DNA from: JAIBJN01 sp963775625
Lineage (GTDB): Bacteria; Actinomycetota; Thermoleophilia; Gaiellales; Gaiellaceae
DNA length: 27,625 nucleotides
Assembly (NCBI GenBank): GCA_963775625.1
Contig: CAVZJM010000013.1
Span: 1 to 27,625 of the forward strand
Reading direction: 5' to 3'
Shown: positions 14,806-22,300 of the stretch, in pieces
Numbering within the stretch: the stretch's first letter is position 1
How the letters are laid out: each line of letters begins with the position of its first letter
Notes under the pieces: generated by a model
What the model saw: only the letters and a program-made list of their open reading frames with translations
The model's database searches: none
What the model was told of the DNA's origin: nothing
Translations under genes and position numbers: made by a program

Positions 14806-15383
14806 GGAAGCTCCAGAGCCAGGGCGTCCACCACATCACGCTCGTCGGCGCCGACCGGCAGACGTCGATCGACTTCTGGGAGGGCGTGCTCGGCATGCCG
14901 TTCGTCTTCGACCAGCCGAACCTCGACAACGAGTCGGAGAGCCACCTCTACTTCGACCCGGGCGACGGGCGGCTGATCACGGTCTTCACGAACGAGGAGC
15001 GCACGCCAGACCCGACCCGTACCTCGACCGACATCGGCGCCGTGCACCACATCGCGTTCGCCGTCTCGCAGGCGACCTTCTGGCAGGCGGTGGAGCGGCT
15101 CGACGAGCGCAAGGTCAGGCACAGCGGCGTCAAGGACCGCGGCTTCATGGACTCGATCTACTTCGAGGACCCGCTCGGGCTCCTGATCGAGCTCGCCTCG
15201 TACCGGTTCGAGCCGCCGTTCGGCTACACGCACGCCGACGTCCTGCTCGAGGCGCACAAGCTGAGGGTCGAGCGGGGCGACTACAACATCGACAAGGAAC
15301 ACCTCGCGGACGCAATCGAGATGCTCGTCGGGCGATCGCGGGCGTCGCTCTCGGAGGATCGATCGCCGAAGGATCCGTACTAG
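14802..15383 (+). CDS. VOC-family protein, extradiol-dioxygenase-like
   Basis: A 193-residue VOC protein with two beta-alpha-beta-beta-beta modules. Candidate metal ligands are in their usual places: His in GVHHITLVGAD (module 1), His in AVHHIAFAVSQ (module 2), and Glu in LGLLIELASYRF at the end of module 2, the 2-His-1-carboxylate pattern of type I extradiol dioxygenases and glyoxalases. YFEDPLGLL is the family's closing strand. The C-terminal 40 residues (THADVLLEAHKLRVERGDYN) are a less common helical extension. ATG 14802 overlaps the ligase stop (ATGA). Next to a PaaK-like ligase, an aromatic ring-cleavage or hydrolytic role is possible but not shown. Confidence 0.9.
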   Translation: MRKLQSQGVHHITLVGADRQTSIDFWEGVLGMPFVFDQPNLDNESESHLYFDPGDGRLITVFTNEERTPDPTRTSTDIGAVHHIAFAVSQATFWQAVERLDERKVRHSGVKDRGFMDSIYFEDPLGLLIELASYRFEPPFGYTHADVLLEAHKLRVERGDYNIDKEHLADAIEMLVGRSRASLSEDRSPKDPY

Positions 15384-15396
15384 GAGGGAGGAGCAC

Positions 15397-16092
15397 ATGG
15401 CCACGAACACGCTGAACATCCTCAAGCCGAGCGTGAACAACCTGACCGTTCGAATCTTCGTGCGGGCGGCCGGCCTCGACTTCGAGGAGCAGGACGTGTG
15501 GGGCAAGAAGCCCGAGTACCTGGGGAAGTACCCGGCGCAGCTGACGCCGATGCTGGAGGAGGAAGGGCTCCCGAGGGGCGCGCTCGGAGAGAGCTGCGCG
15601 ATCATGGCCTACCTCTGCAACAAGCACGGCCTCGAGCAGTTCTATCCCTCGGACCCGGGCAAGCGGGCGATGGTCGACAACGCGATGTTCTATTTGATCG
15701 GCACCCTCTATCCGCTCCTCACGCGGGCGACCTACCCGGCGCTCGGGTTCCCGCAGTATCCGGGCGAGGTCGCGACGTCCGAGGCCGACGACGCGATGAA
15801 GGAGAAGGCCCAGCAGGACGCAGAGGCCGCGCTGGCCGAGCCGCTCGAGGTCTACAACACGTTCTTCCTCGCCGGGCAGCCGTTCATCGGCGGAGACTCG
15901 CCCTCGATCGCCGACTTCCGGTTCGCCGCGACACTCGAGTTCCTCCGCGCGATCGACTACGACTTCCCGGCCTGGGCCGAGGAGTACATGAGCCGGATGG
16001 AGGAGACGCTCGGCGAGGCGTACACGGAGCCCGTCGCGGACGTCCGGGGCTACATCGACTACGTGAAGTCGGAGGCGGCGACGACTGCGTAA
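15397..16092 (+). CDS. Glutathione S-transferase-like protein
   Basis: A 231-residue two-domain GST fold, closest in appearance to theta-like bacterial GSTs. The thioredoxin-like N-terminal domain has KPSVNNLTVRIFVRAAGLDFEEQ (split by the active-site loop), QLTPMLEEEGLPRG and the E-S-x-A-I element GESCAIMAYLCNKHG. The C-terminal helical domain includes the N-capping region PFIGGDSPSIADFRFAATLEFL. A strong ribosome binding site (AGGAGGGAGGAG) precedes the ATG. It closes the MetE/CoA-ligase operon, before a bidirectional hairpin. Many actinobacteria use mycothiol instead of glutathione, so the thiol used is open. Confidence 0.92.
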   Translation: MATNTLNILKPSVNNLTVRIFVRAAGLDFEEQDVWGKKPEYLGKYPAQLTPMLEEEGLPRGALGESCAIMAYLCNKHGLEQFYPSDPGKRAMVDNAMFYLIGTLYPLLTRATYPALGFPQYPGEVATSEADDAMKEKAQQDAEAALAEPLEVYNTFFLAGQPFIGGDSPSIADFRFAATLEFLRAIDYDFPAWAEEYMSRMEETLGEAYTEPVADVRGYIDYVKSEAATTA

Positions 16093-16097
16093 GAAGA

Positions 16098-16125
16098 GGG
16101 AGGCCGCGCGGGAGCGCGGCCTCCC
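16098..16125. terminator. Strong hairpin, likely bidirectional terminator
   Basis: GGGAGGCCGCGC pairs perfectly with GCGCGGCCTCCC around a GGGA loop: a 12-bp stem. It lies six bases after the GST stop and 27 bases before the end of the convergent AHSA1 gene, where a terminator for both strands is expected. No run of T follows, as is common in high-GC actinobacteria. Confidence 0.85.
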
Positions 16126-16151
16126 CTTCGATTCGGTTTCGAGTCTGCCGG

Positions 16152-16640
16152 CTAGCTCGATCCGAGCGAGACTGCGACCTGCTCCAGGAGGTCCATCGCG
16201 TCCTGCATGCCCGCTTCCATGCCTGACTCGATGTGGGCGTCCCGGTGCTCCTTGCTCGCGTGCTGCACGAGGATCTCGACCGTCGTACGGCCGTCGGCTT
16301 CGGTGAGCGTCATCGTGTTGACGGCCTCCGCGTCGGGCATCCCCTCGTAGACCTCGGTGGAGACGATCCGCTCGTTCGGGACGATCTCGCGGTACTCGCC
16401 GTGGAAGCCGACCTCGAAGTCGCCCTCCGCAACCATCACGTACCGCCACTTGCCTCCGACCCGAAGGTCGATCTCGGCGACGGTCATCTCGCCGCGGTTG
16501 GCGTGCCACCAGCGCTTCACGAGCTCCGGCGTGGTGAACGCCTTGTAGACCAGGTGCTTCGGGGCGTCGAACTCCCGCGTGATGAGGATCTGCTCATCCG
16601 CGGGCAGCGTCACCGTCGCCGTTCCACTACTCACTGCCAT
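16152..16640 (-). CDS. AHSA1/SRPBCC (START-like) domain protein
   Basis: A 162-residue SRPBCC ligand-binding fold protein of the Aha1/AHSA1 group. Signatures: ILITREFDAPKHLVYKAFTTPELVKRWW at the start, VGGKWRYVM, GFHGEYREIVPNERIVSTEVYEG, and the C-terminal helix MEAGMQDAMDLLEQVAV. Such proteins bind hydrophobic ligands in a helix-grip pocket. It overlaps the ArsR gene by 14 bases; ArsR-plus-SRPBCC pairs are a recurrent bacterial arrangement in which the regulator controls the pair. The ligand is unknown. Confidence 0.93.
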   Translation of the reverse strand: MAVSSGTATVTLPADEQILITREFDAPKHLVYKAFTTPELVKRWWHANRGEMTVAEIDLRVGGKWRYVMVAEGDFEVGFHGEYREIVPNERIVSTEVYEGMPDAEAVNTMTLTEADGRTTVEILVQHASKEHRDAHIESGMEAGMQDAMDLLEQVAVSLGSS

Positions 16641-16977
16641 CGTCTTCCTCCTTCTGCTTGAGGTCTTCCAACACGTCGTCCAGCTCGTCGAACCGCTCCG
16701 CCCAAAGGCGCTCGTACGCCTTCACCCAGTCGTGGATGGGCTTGAGCGCGTGGCCGTTCAGCCGGTAGAGCCGCTGCCGTCCTTCTTCGCGCACGTCGAC
16801 CGCCCCCACTTCGCGGAGCACCCGAAGGTGCTTGGACACCTGAGGCTGAGCCAGCCCGAGCTCGCGGACCACGTCGTTGACGGGGCGCTCCCCGCCGGCG
16901 AGGACGTCCAGGATCTGCCGCCGCCGGGGCTCGGCCACCGCGTTGAACGCGTCCGCCGTCGTCGCTGCTCGGGCCAT
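16627..16977 (-). CDS. ArsR-family transcriptional regulator
   Basis: A 116-residue winged-helix regulator. FNAVAEPRRRQILDVLAGGERPVNDVV leads into the recognition region LGLAQPQVSKHLRVLREVGAVDV and the wing EEGRQRLYRLNGHALKPI. No CxC metal-binding motif of the metal-sensing ArsR members is present, which suits the SRPBCC-associated subgroup. A -35/-10 pair places the transcription start at about the ATG (16977), so the message is probably leaderless. A partial dyad in the promoter spacer suggests autorepression. It is cotranscribed with the downstream AHSA1 gene. Confidence 0.95.
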   Translation of the reverse strand: MARAATTADAFNAVAEPRRRQILDVLAGGERPVNDVVRELGLAQPQVSKHLRVLREVGAVDVREEGRQRLYRLNGHALKPIHDWVKAYERLWAERFDELDDVLEDLKQKEEDDGSE

Positions 16978-16983
16978 GCCCGC

Positions 16984-17011
16984 AATATATACCTATAAGG
17001 GAATATGTCAA
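16984..17011 (-). promoter_or_regulatory. Leaderless sigma-70-type promoter of arsR-AHSA1, with embedded dyad
   Basis: On the minus strand TTGACA (17011-17006) and TATATT (16989-16984) are separated by 16 bases; the ATG begins six bases after the -10, so transcription would start at or next to the start codon. The spacer contains CCTTATAGG, a near-palindrome that could be the ArsR operator. This AT-rich island stands out in the surrounding GC-rich sequence. Confidence 0.8.
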
Positions 17012-17021
17012 GCGGTCGAAG

Positions 17022-17808
17022 CTATTCGCGCGGCGAGATGTCGGGACTGGGGCTTCCGCCGAGGATGTCCGCGACCTTCCGCTCGAGTTGTCCCGGCCAG
17101 CCGACGTCGAAGCGACGGCGCGCACGCTCGAGCTTCGCGGCGCGGCTCGTCCGCAGGCGCCTGGGCCCCCGATCCGGGTCGTAGAACCAGCCGCGACCAG
17201 GGCGAACGAGGCTTCGCGAGGCGGAGCGCGCCGGCGAGCCCGACGAACGGGACGAGGAGGCCGACCGCTCCGACGATGGGCTTGCCCTTGAAGAAGCACA
17301 GGAGCGCCCAGAGGTAGTGCAGCGCGAGGAGGACGAGGACGGCGATGCGCGGACCGCGATACTCCGCCCCCTCGGCGTGGAACGGCGACGCGGTCAGCAG
17401 GAGGATGCCGGCGAGGCAGGTCCCGATGATCACGGCATCGATCGAGCTGCGGCCCTCTTCCGACCAGTAGACGTCGTCGAGGTAGAAGAGCAGCGCCCAC
17501 TCGTCGAGGATCAGGCCCGCCCCGACGCCGAAGGCGATTGCGAGCACCTCTTCCACGGGGCTGTCCTGTCCCCAGGGTGTGAAGACGAACAGCCCGGAGC
17601 TGAGCACGAGGAGGACGCCCGGGACGATGTGGTGGAGGTGGACCCCGCCGATGCTGCCGCTCCCCCAGCCGTACACGCGGGCCAGCCGGGTGTACATCCG
17701 CGCCAGCGCGAACCCGATCACGAAGGAGAGGAAGAGCAGGAAGAGCGTCTCCTTCCCGGCCTCGTAGATGTGGGTCTCGTAGCCCGGAAGGTGACGGAAG
17801 AGGTTCAC
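17022..17808 (-). CDS. Polytopic membrane protein, function unknown (one-base frameshift)
   Basis: About 261 residues after correction, with roughly six transmembrane segments in the first 210. Notable stretches are the histidine-rich YGWGSGSIGGVHLHHIVPG, followed by VLAIAFGVGAGLILDEWALLFYLDDVYWSEEGR. Conserved-looking H, D and E residues next to membrane segments could bind metal, but I recognise no named family. The frame breaks at about 17190-17194 (GCGGCTGG on the minus strand). Removing one base gives RWFYDPDRGPRRLR, a helical tail containing KLERARRRFDVGWPGQLERK, and a TAG stop at 17022. Uncorrected, the frame runs to 17008 with an Arg/Pro-rich nonsense tail. The GTG start (17808) lies ten bases after the antiporter stop, making it the last gene of the long operon. 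Confidence 0.75.
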
Positions 17809-17818
17809 GGCTCGGCGC

Positions 17819-19144
17819 TCACGGCGAGGGGACGGCCTCCTTCGGTGAAAAGCGGTCGAAGAGCGGGCCCGTCATCAGCGTCGTGACGATTGCCCCGAGC
17901 ACGAAGACGGCCATCATCTGCTCCGTCAGGACCCCGGCTTGAAGACCGATCAGGCCGACGATGAGGATCTCGAGGCCGCGACAGTTCATCAACACCCCGA
18001 TCGCGTTCGATTCGCGCCAGCTCAACCCGAGCGCGGGCCCTGTGATGGCGCTCACACCCCACTTCGAGAACAGCATCGCAGCGAGGAAGAGCGCGAGCCC
18101 GCCGAGGTCCGAGAGCTCGAAGTCACGGAGGTTCGTGTGCAGGCCCGCGACGGCGAGGAGGACCGGGATCAGCACGATCACCACGAGGTTCTCCAGCCGA
18201 AGGGTCACCGCACGTGCGAGCCCCGGCAACTGCGGCACGGCCGCGCCGAACAGGAAGCCGCCCGTCAGCGCCTGCACGCCGATCCGGTCGGCCGCCGCCC
18301 CGGTGAGGAACACGCCGACCAGGAGCAGCGCGAAGATGTCGGCGCTGAGCTCCCCGTTTGGTCGGTAGCGCCGCTCGAGCACCCGTCGCAGCGCGGGCCT
18401 CACGGCGACGAAGAGGAATCCCGCCAGCGCGACCGTGAGGAGGAGCTTCACGCCTGCGGACTCGGGAACGCCGTGGGGGCCGGTGGCGAACGCGCTCGCC
18501 ACGATGGCGAACATCAGCGGCAGCGAGACCGCGGAGGCCCCGATCGCGACCGACCCCATCTTGGTCGAGAGCAGGTTGCGCTCCCGCAGGATGTGGGCCA
18601 TCACCGGAAAGGCGGTCACGGCCAGCCCCGCGCCGATGAAGAGGGCGTGCGTGAGGTGCGAGACTTCCTCGCCGGTCGACGTCGTCTCGACCCGCCAGAC
18701 GCCGGGCTCGTCCAGGACAGCCGCGACGCCGAAAGCGAGCGCGAACGGCACGGCCGTCACGGCCAGGGCGAGCACGACGATCTGCCGGCCGTGGGCCCGG
18801 AAGAACCGCTGCTCGACCTCGAGACCGACCATGAACATGAAGAGGGCGAGCCCGAGTGTCGCCAGCAGGCTGAGGAACTCGACCGCTTCGAGCGGGAAGA
18901 GCTCGTTCACGAGCCCCGAGCCGGGATCCTCGTCGCTGCCGGCCACCTCGCCGCCGAGCAGTGTCGGCCCGAGCAGGAGCCCGGAGACGATCTCTCCGAC
19001 CACGCGCGGCTGGCCGAACCTGACGAACAGCCCGCCCAACACCCGGGCGACGGCGACGATGACGGCGAGGTCGATGAGCACGAAGGCGACGACCTCCGTC
19101 TCGGTGAGGCGATGGGCGACCTCTCCGGCGTCGGCGAACAGCAA
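17819..19144 (-). CDS. Kef/CPA2-type cation:proton antiporter
   Basis: A 441-residue inner-membrane antiporter of the Na+/H+ exchanger superfamily, with about 12-13 transmembrane segments. Family landmarks: GQPRVVGEIVSGLLLGPTLLG near the start, LATLGLALFMFMVGLEVE, LFIGAGLAVTAFPVMAHILRE, LTGAAADRIGVQALTGGFLFGA, and the C-terminal NAIGVLMNCRGLEILIVGLIG. No TrkA-N regulatory domain follows. The start is uncertain: I place it at TTG 19144, 11 bases after the MFS stop, since the longer frame lies inside the MFS gene in another phase. It probably exports Na+ or K+ in exchange for protons. Confidence 0.9.
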   Translation of the reverse strand: MLFADAGEVAHRLTETEVVAFVLIDLAVIVAVARVLGGLFVRFGQPRVVGEIVSGLLLGPTLLGGEVAGSDEDPGSGLVNELFPLEAVEFLSLLATLGLALFMFMVGLEVEQRFFRAHGRQIVVLALAVTAVPFALAFGVAAVLDEPGVWRVETTSTGEEVSHLTHALFIGAGLAVTAFPVMAHILRERNLLSTKMGSVAIGASAVSLPLMFAIVASAFATGPHGVPESAGVKLLLTVALAGFLFVAVRPALRRVLERRYRPNGELSADIFALLLVGVFLTGAAADRIGVQALTGGFLFGAAVPQLPGLARAVTLRLENLVVIVLIPVLLAVAGLHTNLRDFELSDLGGLALFLAAMLFSKWGVSAITGPALGLSWRESNAIGVLMNCRGLEILIVGLIGLQAGVLTEQMMAVFVLGAIVTTLMTGPLFDRFSPKEAVPSP

Positions 19145-19154
19145 CGGCTCGAAC

Positions 19155-20417
19155 CTACACCCGTGTGACCGGTTGCAGGGCCTCCGTCCCGACCGCCTCG
19201 TCGAGCCCGTGCAGCGTGCCGACGGCGAACGAGGCCACGGCAACGGCGAGGAGGCCGCCGGCGAAAACCAGGAACGCTGCCTGGAGGCCGACCGCGTCGA
19301 TCAGCGGCCCGGCCACGAGGTATCCGGCCGGCCCGGCCGCGTAGGTGACGGACGTGATCAGCCCGACGATGCGCCCGCGCAGCGCATCCGGCGTCCGCTC
19401 CTGCATCGCGATGTTGACGATCGGGTTGATCGGGCCGTAGAGCGCGCCTGCGGCGAACCCGAGCACGAGGAGGCCGGCGAGCGGCGGGAGGAAGGCCATG
19501 CCCACGATGGCGAGCGACGTGCCGACCACGGCGCCGACGTACGCGGTTCGCCGCCGGAACCGTGCTCCGATCGCGGCGTACGCGAGCGCGCCGAGCACGC
19601 CGCCGCCGCTCAGCGCCATCAACACCGCTCCGAGCTGCCCCGGCGCTCCGCGCTCCTGAAAGTAGACGGGCAGGATCACGCCCTCGACCGGCAGCCAGAG
19701 GCCGATCAGGAGCGCCGCGAAAACGGAAACGCTGCGGAGCACGCGGTCGCGCCAGAGAAAGGCGAGGCCGTCACGCGTCGCGCCCCAGAACCCTGCCTCG
19801 CGCGCCTCGACCGCCGGCCGGCCCGACCCGGGAATCGGCACGACGGCGAGGAGGAGCGCGGCCGCTCCGAAGCAGGCGGCCGTGCCCCAGAAGGTCGAGA
19901 CGGCGCCGACGATTGCGATCAGCAGGCCGGCGACGCCCGGTCCGACGAGGAAGGCGACGCCCCAGGTCGCTTCGTGGATGCCGTTGGCCCGCTCGAGCGC
20001 GAGCCCGGAGGCGCGCGCGGCGTCGGGCAGCATGGACTCGCGCGCCGTGATCCCGGCCGGATCGAACGTGGCGCCCAGGACGGCGAGGGCGGCGAGAGAC
20101 CCGACGCCGAGACCGATCCAGCCGTCGAGCAGCGGGATGGCAGCGACGCTCGCGAGCGAGAGCAGGTCGCTTGCGACCGAGACGGCCCGGCGCCCGACGA
20201 GGTCGACGATCGTCCCCGAGATCAGCGACGTGGCCAGGAGCGGGAGCAGCGTGATCGCGCCGACGGCGGCGGCCGCAGACGGGTTGCCCGTGCGCTCGAG
20301 GACGAGCCACGGAAACGCCACCGTGGCGATCCCGTTGGCGATCCCGCCCAGCGCCGTCGCCGTCTCCAGCGCCAGGAAGGGCCAGAGACGGCGCAGGCCG
20401 AGGAGACGTCCGCTCAC
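19155..20417 (-). CDS. Major facilitator superfamily (MFS) transporter
   Basis: A 420-residue MFS permease with about 12 helices, resembling the enterobactin-exporter/MFS_3 group. The N-terminal half has FLALETATALGGIANGIATVAFPWLVLERTGN (two stretches), ATSLISGTIVDLVGRRAV (motif A-like loop D-x-x-G-R-R) and ARESMLPDAARASGLALERANGI. The C-terminal half contains YGPINPIVNIAMQERTPDALRGRIVGLI, a loop typical of the group. GTG 20417 overlaps the stop of the Vps62-like gene (GTGA), which fixes the start over a much longer, Arg-rich frame. Likely an exporter; substrate unknown. Confidence 0.93.
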   Translation of the reverse strand: MSGRLLGLRRLWPFLALETATALGGIANGIATVAFPWLVLERTGNPSAAAAVGAITLLPLLATSLISGTIVDLVGRRAVSVASDLLSLASVAAIPLLDGWIGLGVGSLAALAVLGATFDPAGITARESMLPDAARASGLALERANGIHEATWGVAFLVGPGVAGLLIAIVGAVSTFWGTAACFGAAALLLAVVPIPGSGRPAVEAREAGFWGATRDGLAFLWRDRVLRSVSVFAALLIGLWLPVEGVILPVYFQERGAPGQLGAVLMALSGGGVLGALAYAAIGARFRRRTAYVGAVVGTSLAIVGMAFLPPLAGLLVLGFAAGALYGPINPIVNIAMQERTPDALRGRIVGLITSVTYAAGPAGYLVAGPLIDAVGLQAAFLVFAGGLLAVAVASFAVGTLHGLDEAVGTEALQPVTRV

Positions 20418-22300
20418 GCGGACGACCCGGGCTCGCGCGTCCGCAGGTCGAAGAACAGCAGCGTGATCGCGATGCCCACGAGCGGCATGAGCGCGGCCGT
20501 CAGCGTGATTCCGATCAGGTTTGCGAGCAGGACCGGAAGCTGCGTTCCGAGCAGGAGGAAGGCGCCGACGAGCGGGCCGGCGAGCAGTGCCACTCCGAGG
20601 GTCAGCACGGTGAGCGCGCTCACCCGCCAGAAGTGCCGCCCGACGATGTGCTTGCTGCGTCCCAGCGCGGCGCGCGTGTCGAGGTTCTCGATCACGCAGG
20701 CCGGCAGGGCGACGGCAGTTCGTCCGAGGTACCAGATCGCCAGGGGCAGCCCGACGACCGTCATCGCGAGGAGGAGGGGGATCCCCGCGACTCGTAGGAG
20801 GACGCCGGCCAGTGGCTCTGCGCGGTCGAGCGCGAGCCGGTAGGCGTCCACCGTGTCGACCCGCTCCTCGCCGAGCCGCAGCGAGCACACGACGACGGCC
20901 GTGGCGGCGATCGCGAGACCGAGCACGGCGACCTCGATCGCGGCCAGCAGCAGCACGTAGACATGCACCGGCAGCAGCGTCTCGCGGCCGAGCGCCTGCA
21001 CGATGTCCTCGATCACGCCGACGTTGAACAGCACGTGGAGCGCGAGCGCGCCCAGAAAGGTCAAGGGCAGGATGACCGCGCTGACGACGAAGAGCGTCCT
21101 CCAGTCCAGCCGGTAGACGCCGAACGAGGCGCGGAGGATCTGACCGCCCGCGCGGCGCTGCTCGAGGGGCCGGACCGGGGCGGGGCGCCAGCGGGTTCGG
21201 CTCGCGAGGAGCGCGAGGAGCGCGAGGAGCACGAGCAGGAGGCCGAGCATCAACCACCTCGAGGCGTAGATCGCGTCGAGGAGGTCGCTCGCCCCGGTCA
21301 CGCCGGAGCAGAAGAGCGCGCTCGCGTCGAGCCCGCCGTGCTCGCCGCTGCTGATGCTGAAGCTCCGCTTTCGCTCGACGCTCTCCGCCCACGTGAACGG
21401 CTGCTCCCATTGGAGCTTCGCGTTCGGGCCGAGCGGGCCGTCGTTGAACCCCTGCTCGCGCTGGCCCCAGTGGCCTCCGAACGTGATCCAGGCGAACCTC
21501 GACGGCGGCGGCGCGCGCTCGGGGACGAGGACCGCCAGCGGCCGGATCCGCCTGGAGGGGGCGGTCGAATTGTCGCAGCCGAGCCCTTCGTCGGCGCTCC
21601 GTCCGAGCCAGAGCCCGTTGCGGTAGTAGTTCGCGTGCGAGCCGGCGCCCGGGTAGGTGACGACGTGGGTCCCGCCGACCTTCTCGAGCTTCTCGTCGTC
21701 CCAGGCGGCCAGCTCGGCGCCCTCGTGCTGGGAGTAGAGAACCTCCACCGGCGGGCGTTGCAGCGCCTGCTCGGCCGTGTCGGCGTCGAAGTGGAGCTGG
21801 ATCTGCTCCCAGTCCGACTCGTGCTTGTCGTTGTAGTCGTTGTAGACGTAGTAGAGCCAGTACTGGAGCGCCAGCCGGCCCGGACGGCCCGGCTCGGTCG
21901 CGATGTGCGCGTACACGGCGTTCGGCGCTCGGGCACCGACACGCCGGAACCAGTGCTGGTAGCTGCAGGGATCGGAAACCGGGTGCCCGGGGAGGTCGAC
22001 GTAGTGCTCGAACGGCCCGGCGAAGAGGTCGGTTGCCGTCGGGGCCCGGCGGACGCGGCGGTAGCGTCTCTTCGAGCCTTCGAAGAGCGACACGTCGTTG
22101 CGGCCGAGGACGACGTCCACGAGCACCGGTCGGTAGGCCTCACCCGGGCCGCAGATCTCCCGCTGCCGCTTGAGCGCCACCACCGGCGCGTACCGGGACG
22201 CCAACTGCTGCTCGGGCGAGGGGGCGGCCGCCTGCGCATCCCCGCACACAGCCGCGGCTGCGGCGATGACCACCGAGACGATCGTGCGGCGCAGCGGCAC
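20414..22300 (-). CDS. Vps62-like domain fused to a multi-helix membrane domain
   Basis: A 628-residue protein. Residues 1-24 look like a signal peptide ending AQA-A. Residues about 30-335 resemble the Vps62/DUF946 family: ASRYAPVVALKRQREICGPGEAYRP, LQYWLYYVYNDYNDKHESDWEQIQLHFD (split), VLYSQHEGAELAAWDD, and VTYPGAGSHANYY. A helix at about 349-367 follows, then a C-terminal domain (385-618) with about five helices, like the membrane domains accompanying glycerophosphodiester phosphodiesterases (GGQILRASFGVYRLDWRTLF). The Vps62-like part would be outside the membrane. Function in bacteria is not established. The GTG start shares one base with the GT4 stop; the stop overlaps the MFS start. It sits in the middle of the glycan/transport operon. 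Confidence 0.8.
   Translation of the reverse strand: MPLRRTIVSVVIAAAAAVCGDAQAAAPSPEQQLASRYAPVVALKRQREICGPGEAYRPVLVDVVLGRNDVSLFEGSKRRYRRVRRAPTATDLFAGPFEHYVDLPGHPVSDPCSYQHWFRRVGARAPNAVYAHIATEPGRPGRLALQYWLYYVYNDYNDKHESDWEQIQLHFDADTAEQALQRPPVEVLYSQHEGAELAAWDDEKLEKVGGTHVVTYPGAGSHANYYRNGLWLGRSADEGLGCDNSTAPSRRIRPLAVLVPERAPPPSRFAWITFGGHWGQREQGFNDGPLGPNAKLQWEQPFTWAESVERKRSFSISSGEHGGLDASALFCSGVTGASDLLDAIYASRWLMLGLLLVLLALLALLASRTRWRPAPVRPLEQRRAGGQILRASFGVYRLDWRTLFVVSAVILPLTFLGALALHVLFNVGVIEDIVQALGRETLLPVHVYVLLLAAIEVAVLGLAIAATAVVVCSLRLGEERVDTVDAYRLALDRAEPLAGVLLRVAGIPLLLAMTVVGLPLAIWYLGRTAVALPACVIENLDTRAALGRSKHIVGRHFWRVSALTVLTLGVALLAGPLVGAFLLLGTQLPVLLANLIGITLTAALMPLVGIAITLLFFDLRTREPGSSA
21204..21230. repeat. 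Three tandem copies of a 9-base unit
   Basis: GCGAGGAGC is repeated three times head to tail inside the Vps62-like gene, encoding the repetitive Leu-Leu-Ala run of its first internal transmembrane helix (LLALLALLAS). The unit length is a multiple of three, so copy-number change would alter helix length without a frameshift. Confidence 0.8.

Noticed and set aside
17939..19168. A 409-codon plus-strand frame rich in Glu, Arg, Asp and His
   Set aside because: It is the complement of the Kef-type antiporter, whose membrane segments and motifs are unmistakable.
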